This document shows positions 33,543-41,913 of a stretch of 64,000 nt of DNA, piece after piece. The number at the start of each line of letters is the position of its first letter. Position 1 is the stretch's first letter. Source of the stretch: Chersky-840 sp963810195 (GTDB taxonomy: Bacteria; Actinomycetota; Acidimicrobiia; Acidimicrobiales; UBA8190). The stretch spans positions 744,001-808,000 of the forward strand of contig CAWEMO010000001.1 in NCBI GenBank assembly GCA_963810195.1, given 5' to 3'. Below the pieces are notes generated by a model, which was given only the letters and a program-made list of their open reading frames with translations, was not told where the DNA came from and ran no database searches. A program made the translations under genes and the position numbers.

Positions 33543-35312
33543 GTGGTTCCAACGGCCGAGCCGGAAGAGGAACGACAGCTGGCGCTGCGCGAGGAGTTCG
33601 ACCGGCTGCGCGATCGGTGCCGCCAGGCCGACGAGGAGGTCGCGGTCCTGCGCAGGCGCCTTTCGGAGGGGCCCGGACGCGTCCAGTCCCTCGAGGAGCG
33701 TCTGCTCGAGACCAAGGGCCAGCTGGCCCAGGCGGTGTCGCAGAACGAGAAGCTGACCTACACCCTGCAGCAGGCGAAGGAACACATCGCCGCGTTGCGC
33801 GAGGAGGTCGACAAGCTCACACAGCCTCCGAGCGCGTACGGGACGTTCCTGCACGTCAACGACGACGGGACCGTCGACGTGTTCTCCGGTGGACGCAAAA
33901 TGCGCGTGGCCGTGCATCCCGAGATCGACGCCGTGGAGCTGCGCCGGGGCCAGGAGGTCGTCCTCAACGAGTCGCTGAACGTGATCCTGGCCCGCGAAGG
34001 GGAGGATTCGGGTGAGGTCGTCACGCTCAAGGAGCTCCTCGAGGACGGGCGGCGTGCCATCGTCTACGCCCGGGCCGACGAGGAACGCGTCGTCGAGCTC
34101 TCCCACGACCTTCTCGGTGTGCACCTGCGCGCCGGCGACGCGGTGCTCATGGAGACGCGCTCGCAGCTGCTCGTGGAGAAACTGCCCCGTCCCGAGGTCG
34201 AGGAGCTCGTCCTCGAAGAGGTCCCCGACGTCACCTACGCGGACGTGGGCGGGCTCGATAGCCAGATCGAGGCCATCACCGACGCCGTCGAGCTTCCCTA
34301 CCTGCACCGCGCCCTGTTCAACGAGTACAAGCTGCCGGCGCCCAAGGGCATCCTGCTCTACGGGCCGCCGGGATGCGGCAAGACGCTCATCGCAAAGGCG
34401 GTGGCCAACTCGCTCGCCAAGAAAGTGGCGCAGGTCACGGGCAACGCCAACATCCGGAGCTACTTCCTCAACATCAAGGGCCCCGAGTTGTTGAACAAGT
34501 ACGTCGGGGAAACCGAGCGCCAGATCCGTCTCGTGTTCCAGCGCGCCCGGGAGAAAGCCGAAGAGGGAGTCCCGGTCATCGTCTTCTTCGACGAGATGGA
34601 CTCGTTGTTCCGCACCCGCGGCACGGGGATCAGCTCCGACATCGAGTCCACGATCGTGCCGCAGCTGCTGGCCGAGATCGACGGGGTGGAGACGTTGCGC
34701 GACGTGATCGTCATCGGCGCATCGAACCGTGAGGACCTCATCGACCCCGCCATCCTCCGTCCCGGCCGCCTCGACGTGAAGATCAAGATCGAACGGCCCA
34801 ACGAGGAGGCCGCCGCCCAGATCTTCGCCCGGTACCTCACCGCGGACCTGCCCATCGACGCCCGCGAGGTCGAGCGCCTCGGAGGAGGTGACGCGGCGAA
34901 GTCGGTCCAGGCCATGATCGAGGACACGGTGTCGGAGATGTACCGCGCCGACGACGAGAACAAGTTCCTCGAGGTGACCTACCAGAACGGGGACAAAGAG
35001 GTCCTGTACTACCGCGACTTCGCGTCGGGGGCCATGATCGAGAACATCGTCCGCCGGGCCAAGAAGCTCGCCATCAAGCGGGCCATCGCGGGGGAGGGCG
35101 GCGGGGTCCGCACCTCGGACCTGGTGGAGTCGATCCGCCGGGAGTACAAGGAGAACGAGGACCTGCCCAACACCACCAACCCCGACGATTGGGCGCGGAT
35201 CTCGGGCAAGAAGGGGGAGCGCATCGTGTACGTGCGTACCCTCCTGGCCGACACCGAGGAGACCCGGGGCGGTCGTTCCATCGAGCGGGTGGGTACCGGC
35301 CAGTATCTGTGA
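33543..35312 (+). CDS. mpa: Proteasome-associated ATPase Mpa/ARC
   Basis: 589 residues. Coiled coil (about 5-92) that captures Pup, two OB-fold domains (about 95-235), then one AAA module with Walker A GPPGCGKT at 274-281, Walker B FFDEMD with D350-E351, and an ASNREDLIDPA sensor. The C-terminus GTGQYL is the QYL tail that docks into the alpha-ring of the 20S proteasome. It unfolds pupylated proteins and threads them into PrcAB. An AGGAGG runs directly into GTG 33543, leaving no spacer, so initiation is unusual. trmI upstream and dop downstream match the mycobacterial order. Confidence 0.97.
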   Translation: MVPTAEPEEERQLALREEFDRLRDRCRQADEEVAVLRRRLSEGPGRVQSLEERLLETKGQLAQAVSQNEKLTYTLQQAKEHIAALREEVDKLTQPPSAYGTFLHVNDDGTVDVFSGGRKMRVAVHPEIDAVELRRGQEVVLNESLNVILAREGEDSGEVVTLKELLEDGRRAIVYARADEERVVELSHDLLGVHLRAGDAVLMETRSQLLVEKLPRPEVEELVLEEVPDVTYADVGGLDSQIEAITDAVELPYLHRALFNEYKLPAPKGILLYGPPGCGKTLIAKAVANSLAKKVAQVTGNANIRSYFLNIKGPELLNKYVGETERQIRLVFQRAREKAEEGVPVIVFFDEMDSLFRTRGTGISSDIESTIVPQLLAEIDGVETLRDVIVIGASNREDLIDPAILRPGRLDVKIKIERPNEEAAAQIFARYLTADLPIDAREVERLGGGDAAKSVQAMIEDTVSEMYRADDENKFLEVTYQNGDKEVLYYRDFASGAMIENIVRRAKKLAIKRAIAGEGGGVRTSDLVESIRREYKENEDLPNTTNPDDWARISGKKGERIVYVRTLLADTEETRGGRSIERVGTGQYL

Positions 35313-35399
35313 GGGCCGGTGTCTGTGAGGGCCCGGGGCGGCCGCCCCCGACGGGGGAGGGACACGCCGCCCAAGGCTCCACGCACTAGGGTCGGTTTC

Positions 35400-36887
35400 G
35401 TGGTCGTCGCGAAGGTGTGCGGGATCGAGACCGAGTACGGAATCCACCACGTCGGGGGCGACGGGAACCCCGTCGCGTCATCCTCCCTGCTCGTCAACGC
35501 GTACGTGTCGGACCTGGCGCGGGCGGGGTGGGACTTCGAGGACGAGTCGCCGGGCAACGACGCCCGCGGCTTCGCCCGCGAAGGGGCGCTGCCCCCCGAG
35601 GTGGAGACGCATCTCGTGAACGCCGTGCTGACCAACGGGGCTCGCTACTACGTCGACCACGCCCACCCGGAGTTCTCGACGCCCGAGTGCGCCGATCCCC
35701 TCGAGGTCGTGCTGTTCGACAAGGCGGGGGAGGAAGTGTTGCGGCGCTCCATGGCGGCGGTGCGCCGGGTGCTCCCCGAGGGCCAGTCGATCGTCGTCTA
35801 CAAGAACAACTCCGACGGCAAGGGCAATTCGTACGGCACGCACGAGAACTACCTCATGGACCGGGCCGTGCCCTTCGCCCGCATCGCCCATCTGGTGACG
35901 CCGCACTTCGTCACCCGCCAGATCTTCGCCGGGGCGGGGAAGGTGGGGAGCGAGACGGTGGGGAACGCCGGCCGTGACATCAGCTTCCAGCTGTCGCAGC
36001 GCGCCGAATTCTTCGAGGAGGAGATCGGGCTCGAGACGACCTTGAAGCGTCCCATCGTCAACACCCGCGACGAGCCCCACGCGGATCCACAGCGCTACCG
36101 GCGCCTGCACGTCATCGTGGGCGACGCCAACCTGTGCGAGGTGGCGACCTTCTTGAAGGTGGGGACCACCGCGCTGGTCCTGGCGCTCATCGAGGACGAT
36201 GCCTTCGACGGGCGCGAGCTGACCCTGGCCAACCCCGTGAAGGCCATCCGCCAGGTGTCGTTGGACCTGACGTTGTCGGCACCCCTCGACCTCGCCGACG
36301 GTCGCACCACCACGGCGTTGGCGCTGCAGTGGGAGCTCTTCGGCCTGGCCCGCAAGTACGCCGAGGACCGGGGCCTGGCCTGCCTCGGGGACGAGGCCGT
36401 GGGCCAGCAGGTGCTCCAGCGCTGGGAGGACGTGCTGCACGGCCTCGAGACCGACCCGAGTGTCGTCGCCGACCGGGTCGACTGGGCGGCCAAGCTCCAG
36501 CTCCTGGAGGCCTACCGCGAGCGTCACGGCCTCGACTGGGACGACCACCGCCTGGCGGCTGTGGACCTCCAGTACCACGACCTGCGCCCGGAACGGTCGC
36601 TCTTCGCCCGGCTCGACACGGAGCGCCTGGTGGGCGAGCAGGACGTGCGCGACGCGGTGACCGAGCCGCCCCGGCGCACCCGTGCGTATTTCCGGGGGCA
36701 GTGCCTCAAGCGCTGGGCGTCGTCGGTGGCCAGCGCCAACTGGGACTCGCTCGTGTTCGACCTGGGTACCGATCCCCTCCGACGCGTCCCTATGATGGAT
36801 CCGCTACGTGGTACGGCGGAATTCGTCGAGGAGCTTCTGGACGGGAGCTCCACACCGGCGGAGCTGCTGGCACGGTTGAGCGCCTAG
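35400..36887 (+). CDS. dop: Pup deamidase/depupylase Dop
   Basis: 495 residues from GTG 35400 (TAGGGT at 35387-35392 ends seven bases before it; leaderless pattern). It belongs to the carboxylate-amine ligase fold shared with PafA. Dop is identified by YVDHAHPEFSTPE with catalytic D86, by VYKNNSDGKGNSYG, and by the insertion loop before it (DARGFAREGALPPE). It hydrolyses the isopeptide bond of pupylated proteins, and in species with Pup-Gln it also deamidates Pup. As this Pup ends in Glu, only depupylation is needed. Followed by pup after 10 bases. Confidence 0.95.
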   Translation: MVVAKVCGIETEYGIHHVGGDGNPVASSSLLVNAYVSDLARAGWDFEDESPGNDARGFAREGALPPEVETHLVNAVLTNGARYYVDHAHPEFSTPECADPLEVVLFDKAGEEVLRRSMAAVRRVLPEGQSIVVYKNNSDGKGNSYGTHENYLMDRAVPFARIAHLVTPHFVTRQIFAGAGKVGSETVGNAGRDISFQLSQRAEFFEEEIGLETTLKRPIVNTRDEPHADPQRYRRLHVIVGDANLCEVATFLKVGTTALVLALIEDDAFDGRELTLANPVKAIRQVSLDLTLSAPLDLADGRTTTALALQWELFGLARKYAEDRGLACLGDEAVGQQVLQRWEDVLHGLETDPSVVADRVDWAAKLQLLEAYRERHGLDWDDHRLAAVDLQYHDLRPERSLFARLDTERLVGEQDVRDAVTEPPRRTRAYFRGQCLKRWASSVASANWDSLVFDLGTDPLRRVPMMDPLRGTAEFVEELLDGSSTPAELLARLSA

Positions 36888-36897
36888 GAGTGGGTTG

Positions 36898-37102
36898 ATG
36901 GCAGAACAAGAGAAGAAGCGCCGGCCGGTGACGACCACGCGGTGAGGGGACGACGACCGAGGAGGCCGAGACCCCCGCGCCGTCTCCGCAGGGGGAGAAG
37001 CTGAAGGCGGAGCTCGACGACCTGCTCGACGAGATCGACGAGGTCCTCGAGGAGAACGCCGAGGAGTTCGTCCGCAACTACGTGCAGAAGGGCGGGGAGT
37101 AA
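36898..37102 (+). CDS. pup: Prokaryotic ubiquitin-like protein Pup, interrupted by TGA (+1 frameshift)
   Basis: ATG 36898 encodes MAEQEKKRRPVTTTR and then meets TGA at 36943-36945. Skipping the single T at 36943 resumes a frame starting EGTTTEEAETPAPSPQ, continuing through the two amphipathic helices (DDLLDEIDEVLEENAEEF) and ending VRNYVQKGGE with TAA at 37100-37102. The composite is 67 residues, normal for Pup, and the C-terminal GlyGlyGlu is the conjugated end. All other pathway genes are intact, so Pup must be needed. Loss of two G in a CGGGGTGAG run (by mutation or sequencing) would explain it; programmed +1 shifting at CGG-TGA is the alternative. Confidence 0.88.
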
Positions 37103-37106
37103 CCGG

Positions 37107-37928
37107 GTGGGTCTGCCCCTCTTTCCGCCCGGGGACGACCCGGGGCCCAGCTTCGCCGCCCTCATCCGCCAAAGCGACCCGAACCGGCCGTTGCCCCCCT
37201 CCGTGGACGCCGGTCTGGGAGCGGTGCCGATGGTGGCTCACGGCACCACCGTGGTGGCGCTGCGCTTTTCTGACGGCGTGGTGATGGCAGGAGACCGTCG
37301 CGCCACCGAGGGCAACATCATCGCCCATCGCGCCATGGAGAAGGTCTTCCCCGCCGACCGGCACTCGGCGGTCGCCATCGCCGGGGCGGCCGGGCCCGCC
37401 GTGGAGATGGTCAAGCTCTTCCAGACCCAGCTCGAGCACTACGAGAAGGTGGAGGGGGTGGCGCTGAGCCTCGAGGGCAAGGCCAACCAGCTCGGCCAGA
37501 TGGTGCGCGAGCACCTCCCCATGGCCATGCAGGGCCTCGTGGTCGTGCCGCTGTTCGCCGGGTTCGACCTGCGACTCGGTGAGGGGCGCATCTTCACCTA
37601 CGACGTCACCGGCGGGCACTTCGAGGAGGCCGACCACGCCGCGACGGGGTCGGGCGGGCGTGACGCCCGGACTACCATCAAGCTCGGGTGGCGTACCGAC
37701 CTCAGCCATGACGAGGGGGTCGACCTCGCCGTGCGGGCGCTGTACGAGGCGGCCGACGAGGACTCGGCCACCGGCGGGCCCGACCTGGTGCGGGGGATCT
37801 TCCCCGTCGTGGCGACGGTGACGGCCCAGGGCTACGAGCGCATGGCCGACGCGGATGTCGCGCAGAGCTTCACGTCCCTCGTCGAGCGGCGCAGCCTCGG
37901 CCGCGGCATCACAGGTGGTGGCCCATGA
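37107..37928 (+). CDS. prcB: 20S proteasome beta subunit PrcB
   Basis: 273 residues. A 46-residue propeptide ends at G46 before the catalytic threonine T47 (AHG|TTVVALRFSDGVVMAGDRRAT). The proteasome Lys equivalent follows in the MEKVFPADRHSAVAIAG region, and SGGRDARTTIKLG is in the C-terminal half. It forms the two inner heptameric rings with the proteolytic sites. GTG 37107 comes four bases after the pup stop. The stop overlaps the prcA start (ATGA), coupling alpha and beta synthesis. Confidence 0.96.
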   Translation: MGLPLFPPGDDPGPSFAALIRQSDPNRPLPPSVDAGLGAVPMVAHGTTVVALRFSDGVVMAGDRRATEGNIIAHRAMEKVFPADRHSAVAIAGAAGPAVEMVKLFQTQLEHYEKVEGVALSLEGKANQLGQMVREHLPMAMQGLVVVPLFAGFDLRLGEGRIFTYDVTGGHFEEADHAATGSGGRDARTTIKLGWRTDLSHDEGVDLAVRALYEAADEDSATGGPDLVRGIFPVVATVTAQGYERMADADVAQSFTSLVERRSLGRGITGGGP

Positions 37929-38695
37929 CCATGCCCTTCTACGTGGCGCCCGAGCAGGTGATGAAGGATCGCGCCGAGTACGCCCAGAAGGGCATCGCCC
38001 GCGGGCGGTCCCTCGTGGCCTGCGTGTACGACGACGGGATCCTGGTGGTGGCCGAGAACCCCTCGCGCTCGCTGCACAAGGTGAGCGAGATCTACGACCG
38101 GATCGCCTTCGCCGGCGTCGGCAAGTACAACGAATTCGACCAGCTGCGGGTGGCGGGGGTGCGCCACGCCGACACCAAGGGCTTCGCCTTCAGCCGTGAG
38201 GACGTCGACGCCCGGTCGCTCGCCAACCTCTATGCGCAATTCCTGGGCCAGGTCTTCACCCACGAGATGAAGCCGCTCGAGGTCGAGATCCTGGTGGCCG
38301 AGCTCGGGGCCGACGGCAAGCCCGACCAGCTGTACCACATCGCCTACGAAGGGACGATCACCGACGAGGACCGTTTCGCCGTCCTCGGGGGCGAGACCGA
38401 GACGATCTCGGACCGGGTGGCGGAGTCGTACCGGGACGGGTGGGCCCTCGACGCCGCCCTGCGGGCCGCGGTGGCCGCGCTGGCGGGCCCCGACCGCACC
38501 CTCGAGCCTGCGGATCTCGAGGTGGCCGTGCTGTCACGGGCCAACGGCCGTCGTGCGTTTCGCCGGCTCGGGCACGAGGAGCTCGCCGAGCTCCTGAGCG
38601 GGAAACGGCGCACCGGGACGCGCCCGTCCCGGGCCGGGGGAGGCGGCGCGGCCGCCGCCCCCACCGAGGACGGAGGGCCTCTGCGCTCGGAGTAG
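37925..38695 (+). CDS. prcA: 20S proteasome alpha subunit PrcA
   Basis: 256 residues; ATG 37925 overlaps the prcB stop. It has the alpha-subunit N-terminal helix (YVAPEQVMKDRAEYAQKGIARG), then the core SLVACVYDDGILVVAENPSRSLHKVSE, and no catalytic Thr. The C-terminal 45 residues are Arg/Gly/Ala-rich and probably disordered. It makes the outer heptameric rings that gate the chamber and receive the Mpa tail. Confidence 0.95.
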   Translation: MTMPFYVAPEQVMKDRAEYAQKGIARGRSLVACVYDDGILVVAENPSRSLHKVSEIYDRIAFAGVGKYNEFDQLRVAGVRHADTKGFAFSREDVDARSLANLYAQFLGQVFTHEMKPLEVEILVAELGADGKPDQLYHIAYEGTITDEDRFAVLGGETETISDRVAESYRDGWALDAALRAAVAALAGPDRTLEPADLEVAVLSRANGRRAFRRLGHEELAELLSGKRRTGTRPSRAGGGGAAAAPTEDGGPLRSE

Positions 38696-38710
38696 CGCCG
38701 GGCCGGCCCC

Positions 38711-38965
38711 TCACGGGTCGCCGGCGGAATCCTCCTCGATGCCGTCGAACAACGCCTCGACCTGGTCGGCGAGCAGGAGCTCGCGAGCTTCACCGGCCTG
38801 GTCGACGATGACCAGCACCTCGACCGGTCCGGGGAGGGGGTAGGGCCCCTCGCCTGCCCCTCCCAGCTGGGTCAGGATGCCCTCCGCGCCGAGGCGGGCC
38901 ATGACCACGCGTGCTTCGAACATCGACCCCACCGTCGTCAGGTGGACCATGAGCGGCGTCGCCAC
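38711..38965 (-). CDS. DUF2007-like putative signal-transducing protein
   Basis: 84 residues from GTG 38965; TACCCT at 38977-38972 ends six bases upstream (leaderless pattern). Small alpha-beta domain: FEARVVMARLGAEGILTQLGG, PGPVEVLVIVDQAGEARELL, with an acidic end. This matches the DUF2007/DSP family, short single-domain proteins with a proposed but unproven signalling role. It is convergent with prcA (15-base gap) and divergent from pafA. Confidence 0.75.
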   Translation of the reverse strand: MATPLMVHLTTVGSMFEARVVMARLGAEGILTQLGGAGEGPYPLPGPVEVLVIVDQAGEARELLLADQVEALFDGIEEDSAGDP

Positions 38966-39043
38966 GGGCCAAGGGTACCCGCGTTGCGCCGTTGGGCCCG
39001 GGGAGACGCCGGCACGCGCGCACCCGGCACTACCGTGGGAGAC

Positions 39044-40402
39044 ATGGACAGGCGGATCTTCGGGCTCGAGAACGAGTACGGCGTCACCTGCACCCTGCGC
39101 GGCCAGCGCCGTCTGTCCCCCGACGAGGTCGCCCGCTACCTGTTCCGGCGCGTCGTCAGCTGGGGCCGCTCTTCCAACGTCTTCCTCGAGAACGGCGCCC
39201 GCTTGTACCTCGACGTGGGCAGCCACCCCGAGTACGCCACACCCGAGTGCGATTCGATCACCGACCTCGTGGCCCACGACAAGGCGGGGGAGCGCATCCT
39301 CGACCATCTCGTCACGGGGGCCGAGGCGCGCCTGCGCGAGGAGGGTATCCGCGGTGTCATCTACCTCTTCAAGAACAACACCGACTCGGCCGGTAACTCC
39401 TACGGTTGCCACGAGAACTACCTGACGAGCCGGCGCGACGACTTCGCCCACTACACCGAGGTCCTCATCCCCTTCCTCGTGAGCCGCCAGATCTTCGCCG
39501 GTGCCGGCAAGGTCCTGCAGACGGCCAGGGGTGCGGTGTTCTGCCTGTCGCAGCGGGCCGAGCACATCTGGGAGGGGGTGTCGTCGGCGACTACCCGGAG
39601 CCGCCCGATCATCAACACCCGCGACGAGCCCCACGCGGATGCCGAGCGCTTCCGCCGGCTGCACGTCATCGTGGGCGACTCCAACATGAGCGAATACGCC
39701 ACCTACCTCAAGGTGGGGTCCACCAGCATCCTGCTGCGCATGCTCGAGGACCCCGGCACCGTGCTGCGCGACCTGACCCTCGAGAACCCGATCCGCGCCA
39801 TCCGCGAGATCAGCCACGATCTCACGTGCCGTCGCAAGGTGCGGCTGGCCAACGGGCGCGAGGTGAGCGCCCTCGACATCCAGTCCGAGTACCTCAACCG
39901 GGCACTGCGCTATCGCGACACCCACGGGCTCTCCCCCCAGGAAGACCGCGCCCTCGACATGTGGGAGCACTGCCTGAAGGGCCTCGAATCCGATCCCCTG
40001 ACCCTCGGGCGCGAGTGCGACTGGGTGGCCAAGCACCAGCTGATCGAGGGGTACCGGGCACGGCACGGGCTCCCCCTGGGGCATCCCAAGGTCGCCCTCC
40101 TCGACCTGCAGTACCACGACGTCAACCGCAGCCGAGGCCTGTATTACCGGATGGAGGCGCGGGACCGCATGGACCGCCTGGTGGAGGAGGCGTCGATCAC
40201 CGAGGCCATGAACCGCCCTCCCCAGACCACCCGGGCACGGCTGCGGGGCGAATTCATCCGGCGCGCCAAGGAGCGCCGTCGTGACTTCACGGTCGACTGG
40301 GTGCACCTCAAGCTCAACGACCAGGCTCAGCGGACGGTGCTGCTGAAGGACCCGTTCCGGTCCCACGACGAGCGCGTCGAGAAGCTCATCGCCAGCCTTT
40401 GA
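39044..40402 (+). CDS. pafA: Pup-protein ligase PafA
   Basis: 452 residues from ATG 39044; TACCGT at 39031-39036 ends seven bases before it, and GGGAG overlaps the spacer. Carboxylate-amine ligase fold: GLENEYG with metal-binding E9, and the catalytic base D57 in YLDVGSHPEYATPE, which distinguishes it from Dop. LFKNNTDSAGNSYGCHENYL follows in the ATP site. It links the C-terminal Glu of Pup to substrate lysines. The region up to about 39030 reads through but is not part of the protein. Confidence 0.96.
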   Translation: MDRRIFGLENEYGVTCTLRGQRRLSPDEVARYLFRRVVSWGRSSNVFLENGARLYLDVGSHPEYATPECDSITDLVAHDKAGERILDHLVTGAEARLREEGIRGVIYLFKNNTDSAGNSYGCHENYLTSRRDDFAHYTEVLIPFLVSRQIFAGAGKVLQTARGAVFCLSQRAEHIWEGVSSATTRSRPIINTRDEPHADAERFRRLHVIVGDSNMSEYATYLKVGSTSILLRMLEDPGTVLRDLTLENPIRAIREISHDLTCRRKVRLANGREVSALDIQSEYLNRALRYRDTHGLSPQEDRALDMWEHCLKGLESDPLTLGRECDWVAKHQLIEGYRARHGLPLGHPKVALLDLQYHDVNRSRGLYYRMEARDRMDRLVEEASITEAMNRPPQTTRARLRGEFIRRAKERRRDFTVDWVHLKLNDQAQRTVLLKDPFRSHDERVEKLIASL

Positions 40403-40452
40403 GCCGCCCCGAGGGCAGATAACCGGGCGGGGTCCGGTAGCCTCGTAATTTC

Positions 40453-41193
40453 GTGACCCCTGACCGGCCGGAAGCGGCGCCCACCTCGAGCTCGCTCGAC
40501 TCGCTGTGGCTGCCCGGATTGGCTCCCGGCAACACGTGGTTGGTCGCCGCCCCCTCGGCTCCGGTCGTGGCCGAGCCCGACACCGTCGCACCCCCTTTCC
40601 GGGGGCCCAGGGTGCCCGCGGAGCCCGCCATCAGGGGCGCTGCACCGCCCGCCGGCGACCGCGTCCGGCGCAACAGCCGCTGGATCGTCGAGTGGGCGGT
40701 CGTGCTGGTGGTGGCGATCCTCGTGGCCGTCGGCATCCGCACCTTCGTCGTCCAGACCTTCTACATCCCCTCCGCGTCGATGGAGCCCACGCTCATGATC
40801 GGCGACCGCATCCTGGTCGACAAGCTGAGCTACCACCTGCACGCCATCGGCCGCGGCGACATCGTGGTCTTCGCCACCCCGCCCGGCGAGGACGCCGGCC
40901 CCAACGTGAAGGACCTGGTCAAGCGGGTCATCGGTCTGCCCGGCGAGACGATCTCGTCGGCCGGGGGACAGGTGGTGATCAACGGCAAGCCGCTCAAGGA
41001 GCCGTGGCTCCCCAAGGGCACGGTGACGACCGGGATCACCACCCAGGTCATCCCCCCCAACGAGTACTTCGTCATGGGGGACAACCGGTCCGATTCCCAA
41101 GACAGCCGGTTCTTCGGCCCCATCCACCGCTCGCTCATCGTCGGGCGCGTGGTGCTCAAGATCTGGCCGCTGAGCTCGTTTCACATCTTCTGA
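40453..41193 (+). CDS. lepB: Signal peptidase I
   Basis: 246 residues. A Pro/Ala-rich cytoplasmic N-terminus (1-72), one membrane span (about 77-96) and the external catalytic domain. The nucleophile is S109 in PSASMEPTL, and the general-base lysine is K157 in VKRVIGLPG. FVMGDNRSDSQDSRFFGP is box E. It cleaves Sec and Tat signal peptides. GTG 40453 follows TAGCCT (40438-40443) by nine bases, with no Shine-Dalgarno sequence. A strong hairpin follows the gene. Confidence 0.95.
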   Translation: MTPDRPEAAPTSSSLDSLWLPGLAPGNTWLVAAPSAPVVAEPDTVAPPFRGPRVPAEPAIRGAAPPAGDRVRRNSRWIVEWAVVLVVAILVAVGIRTFVVQTFYIPSASMEPTLMIGDRILVDKLSYHLHAIGRGDIVVFATPPGEDAGPNVKDLVKRVIGLPGETISSAGGQVVINGKPLKEPWLPKGTVTTGITTQVIPPNEYFVMGDNRSDSQDSRFFGPIHRSLIVGRVVLKIWPLSSFHIF

Positions 41194-41239
41194 CCCGTTC
41201 CCGTCCCGGCGCGCCACGCCCTGCCCCCCAAGGGGCGCG

Positions 41240-41267
41240 CCCCGGGACCGGCGGCCGGTTCCCGGGG
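41240..41267 (+). terminator. Terminator hairpin after lepB
   Basis: CCCCGGGACCGG (41240-41251), loop CGG, then CCGGTTCCCGGGG (41255-41267): a stem of 12 pairs with one bulged T. It lies 47 bases after the lepB stop and just ahead of the tatA promoter. Confidence 0.6.
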
Positions 41268-41294
41268 GCCCCGGCGTCGTAGACTTGCCCTGAG

Positions 41295-41891
41295 ATGTTG
41301 TCGCTCAGCCCGGCGAAATTGCTGGTTATCCTCATCATCGCGCTCGTCGTCCTCGGGCCCGAGAAGCTGCCCCAGGTGGCGCGGCAGCTGGGCGCCCTGT
41401 GGCACGACCTGCGCCAGTGGCGCAGCCGTATGGAGAGCGAGGTGCGAGGTGCCTTCCCGAACCTCCCCCCGACCCACGAGGTGGCCCAGGTCGTGCGCTC
41501 GCCCCTGGCCTTCCTCGACCGCCTGGCCGACGAGCACGAGCGGGCCATGAGCGAGGAGGCGGCGCAGGCCGAGGTGCCCCCGGCCGAGCCCGGGGCCGAG
41601 GCGATCGGGCCGGCCCCTCCCGTCGACGCCGCGTCGGGCCCCTCCGGCACCGCTCCCGCGTCGCCCTCCGGAAACGGGTCGGCACTCAACGGATCGGTGG
41701 ACGGCAACGGATCGGTGGACGGCAACGGATCGGTGGACGGCAACGGTTCGGCAGGGAGCAACGGTTCGGCAGGGAGCAACGGGTCCGGCGCGGGGGCGTA
41801 CCCGCCGGGGGCGCCGGCCGCGGGGAGAGATGCGGACGCGTCGGCGCGTCGCGGCTTTCCCGCCATGGCCGACGACCCCAACATGAACTGA
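41295..41891 (+). CDS. tatA: Sec-independent translocase TatA/TatB-type protein
   Basis: 198 residues from ATG 41295, with TAGACT at 41280-41285 nine bases upstream. One N-terminal membrane helix (LLVILIIALVVLG), the hinge GPEKLPQVARQLG, then an amphipathic helix (WHDLRQWRSRMESEV). The long soluble tail favours TatB-like length, and the GPEKLP hinge fits either. The tail carries 18-bp repeats encoding NGSVDG and NGSAGS units. It works with TatC, 22 bases downstream, to export folded proteins. Confidence 0.85.
   Translation: MLSLSPAKLLVILIIALVVLGPEKLPQVARQLGALWHDLRQWRSRMESEVRGAFPNLPPTHEVAQVVRSPLAFLDRLADEHERAMSEEAAQAEVPPAEPGAEAIGPAPPVDAASGPSGTAPASPSGNGSALNGSVDGNGSVDGNGSVDGNGSAGSNGSAGSNGSGAGAYPPGAPAAGRDADASARRGFPAMADDPNMN
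41691..41780 (+). repeat. Five 18-bp coding repeats in tatA
   Basis: GGATCGGTGGACGGCAAC is repeated exactly three times (41691-41744), followed by GGTTCGGCAGGGAGCAAC twice (41745-41780). Each unit encodes six residues (GSVDGN or GSAGSN). The exactness indicates recent expansion in a disordered tail. Confidence 0.9.
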
Positions 41892-41913
41892 CCGGCAACG
41901 CCCGATCCCCGCC

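Noticed and set aside
36929..36955. Classical programmed frameshift in pup
   Set aside because: Not accepted as proven: there is no upstream Shine-Dalgarno-like stimulator and CGG to GGT re-pairing is poor, so it is kept only as an alternative to an indel.
38711..40591. Very long minus-strand frame opposite pafA
   Set aside because: Only its last 84 codons (from GTG 38965) look like protein; the rest is the antisense shadow of pafA.
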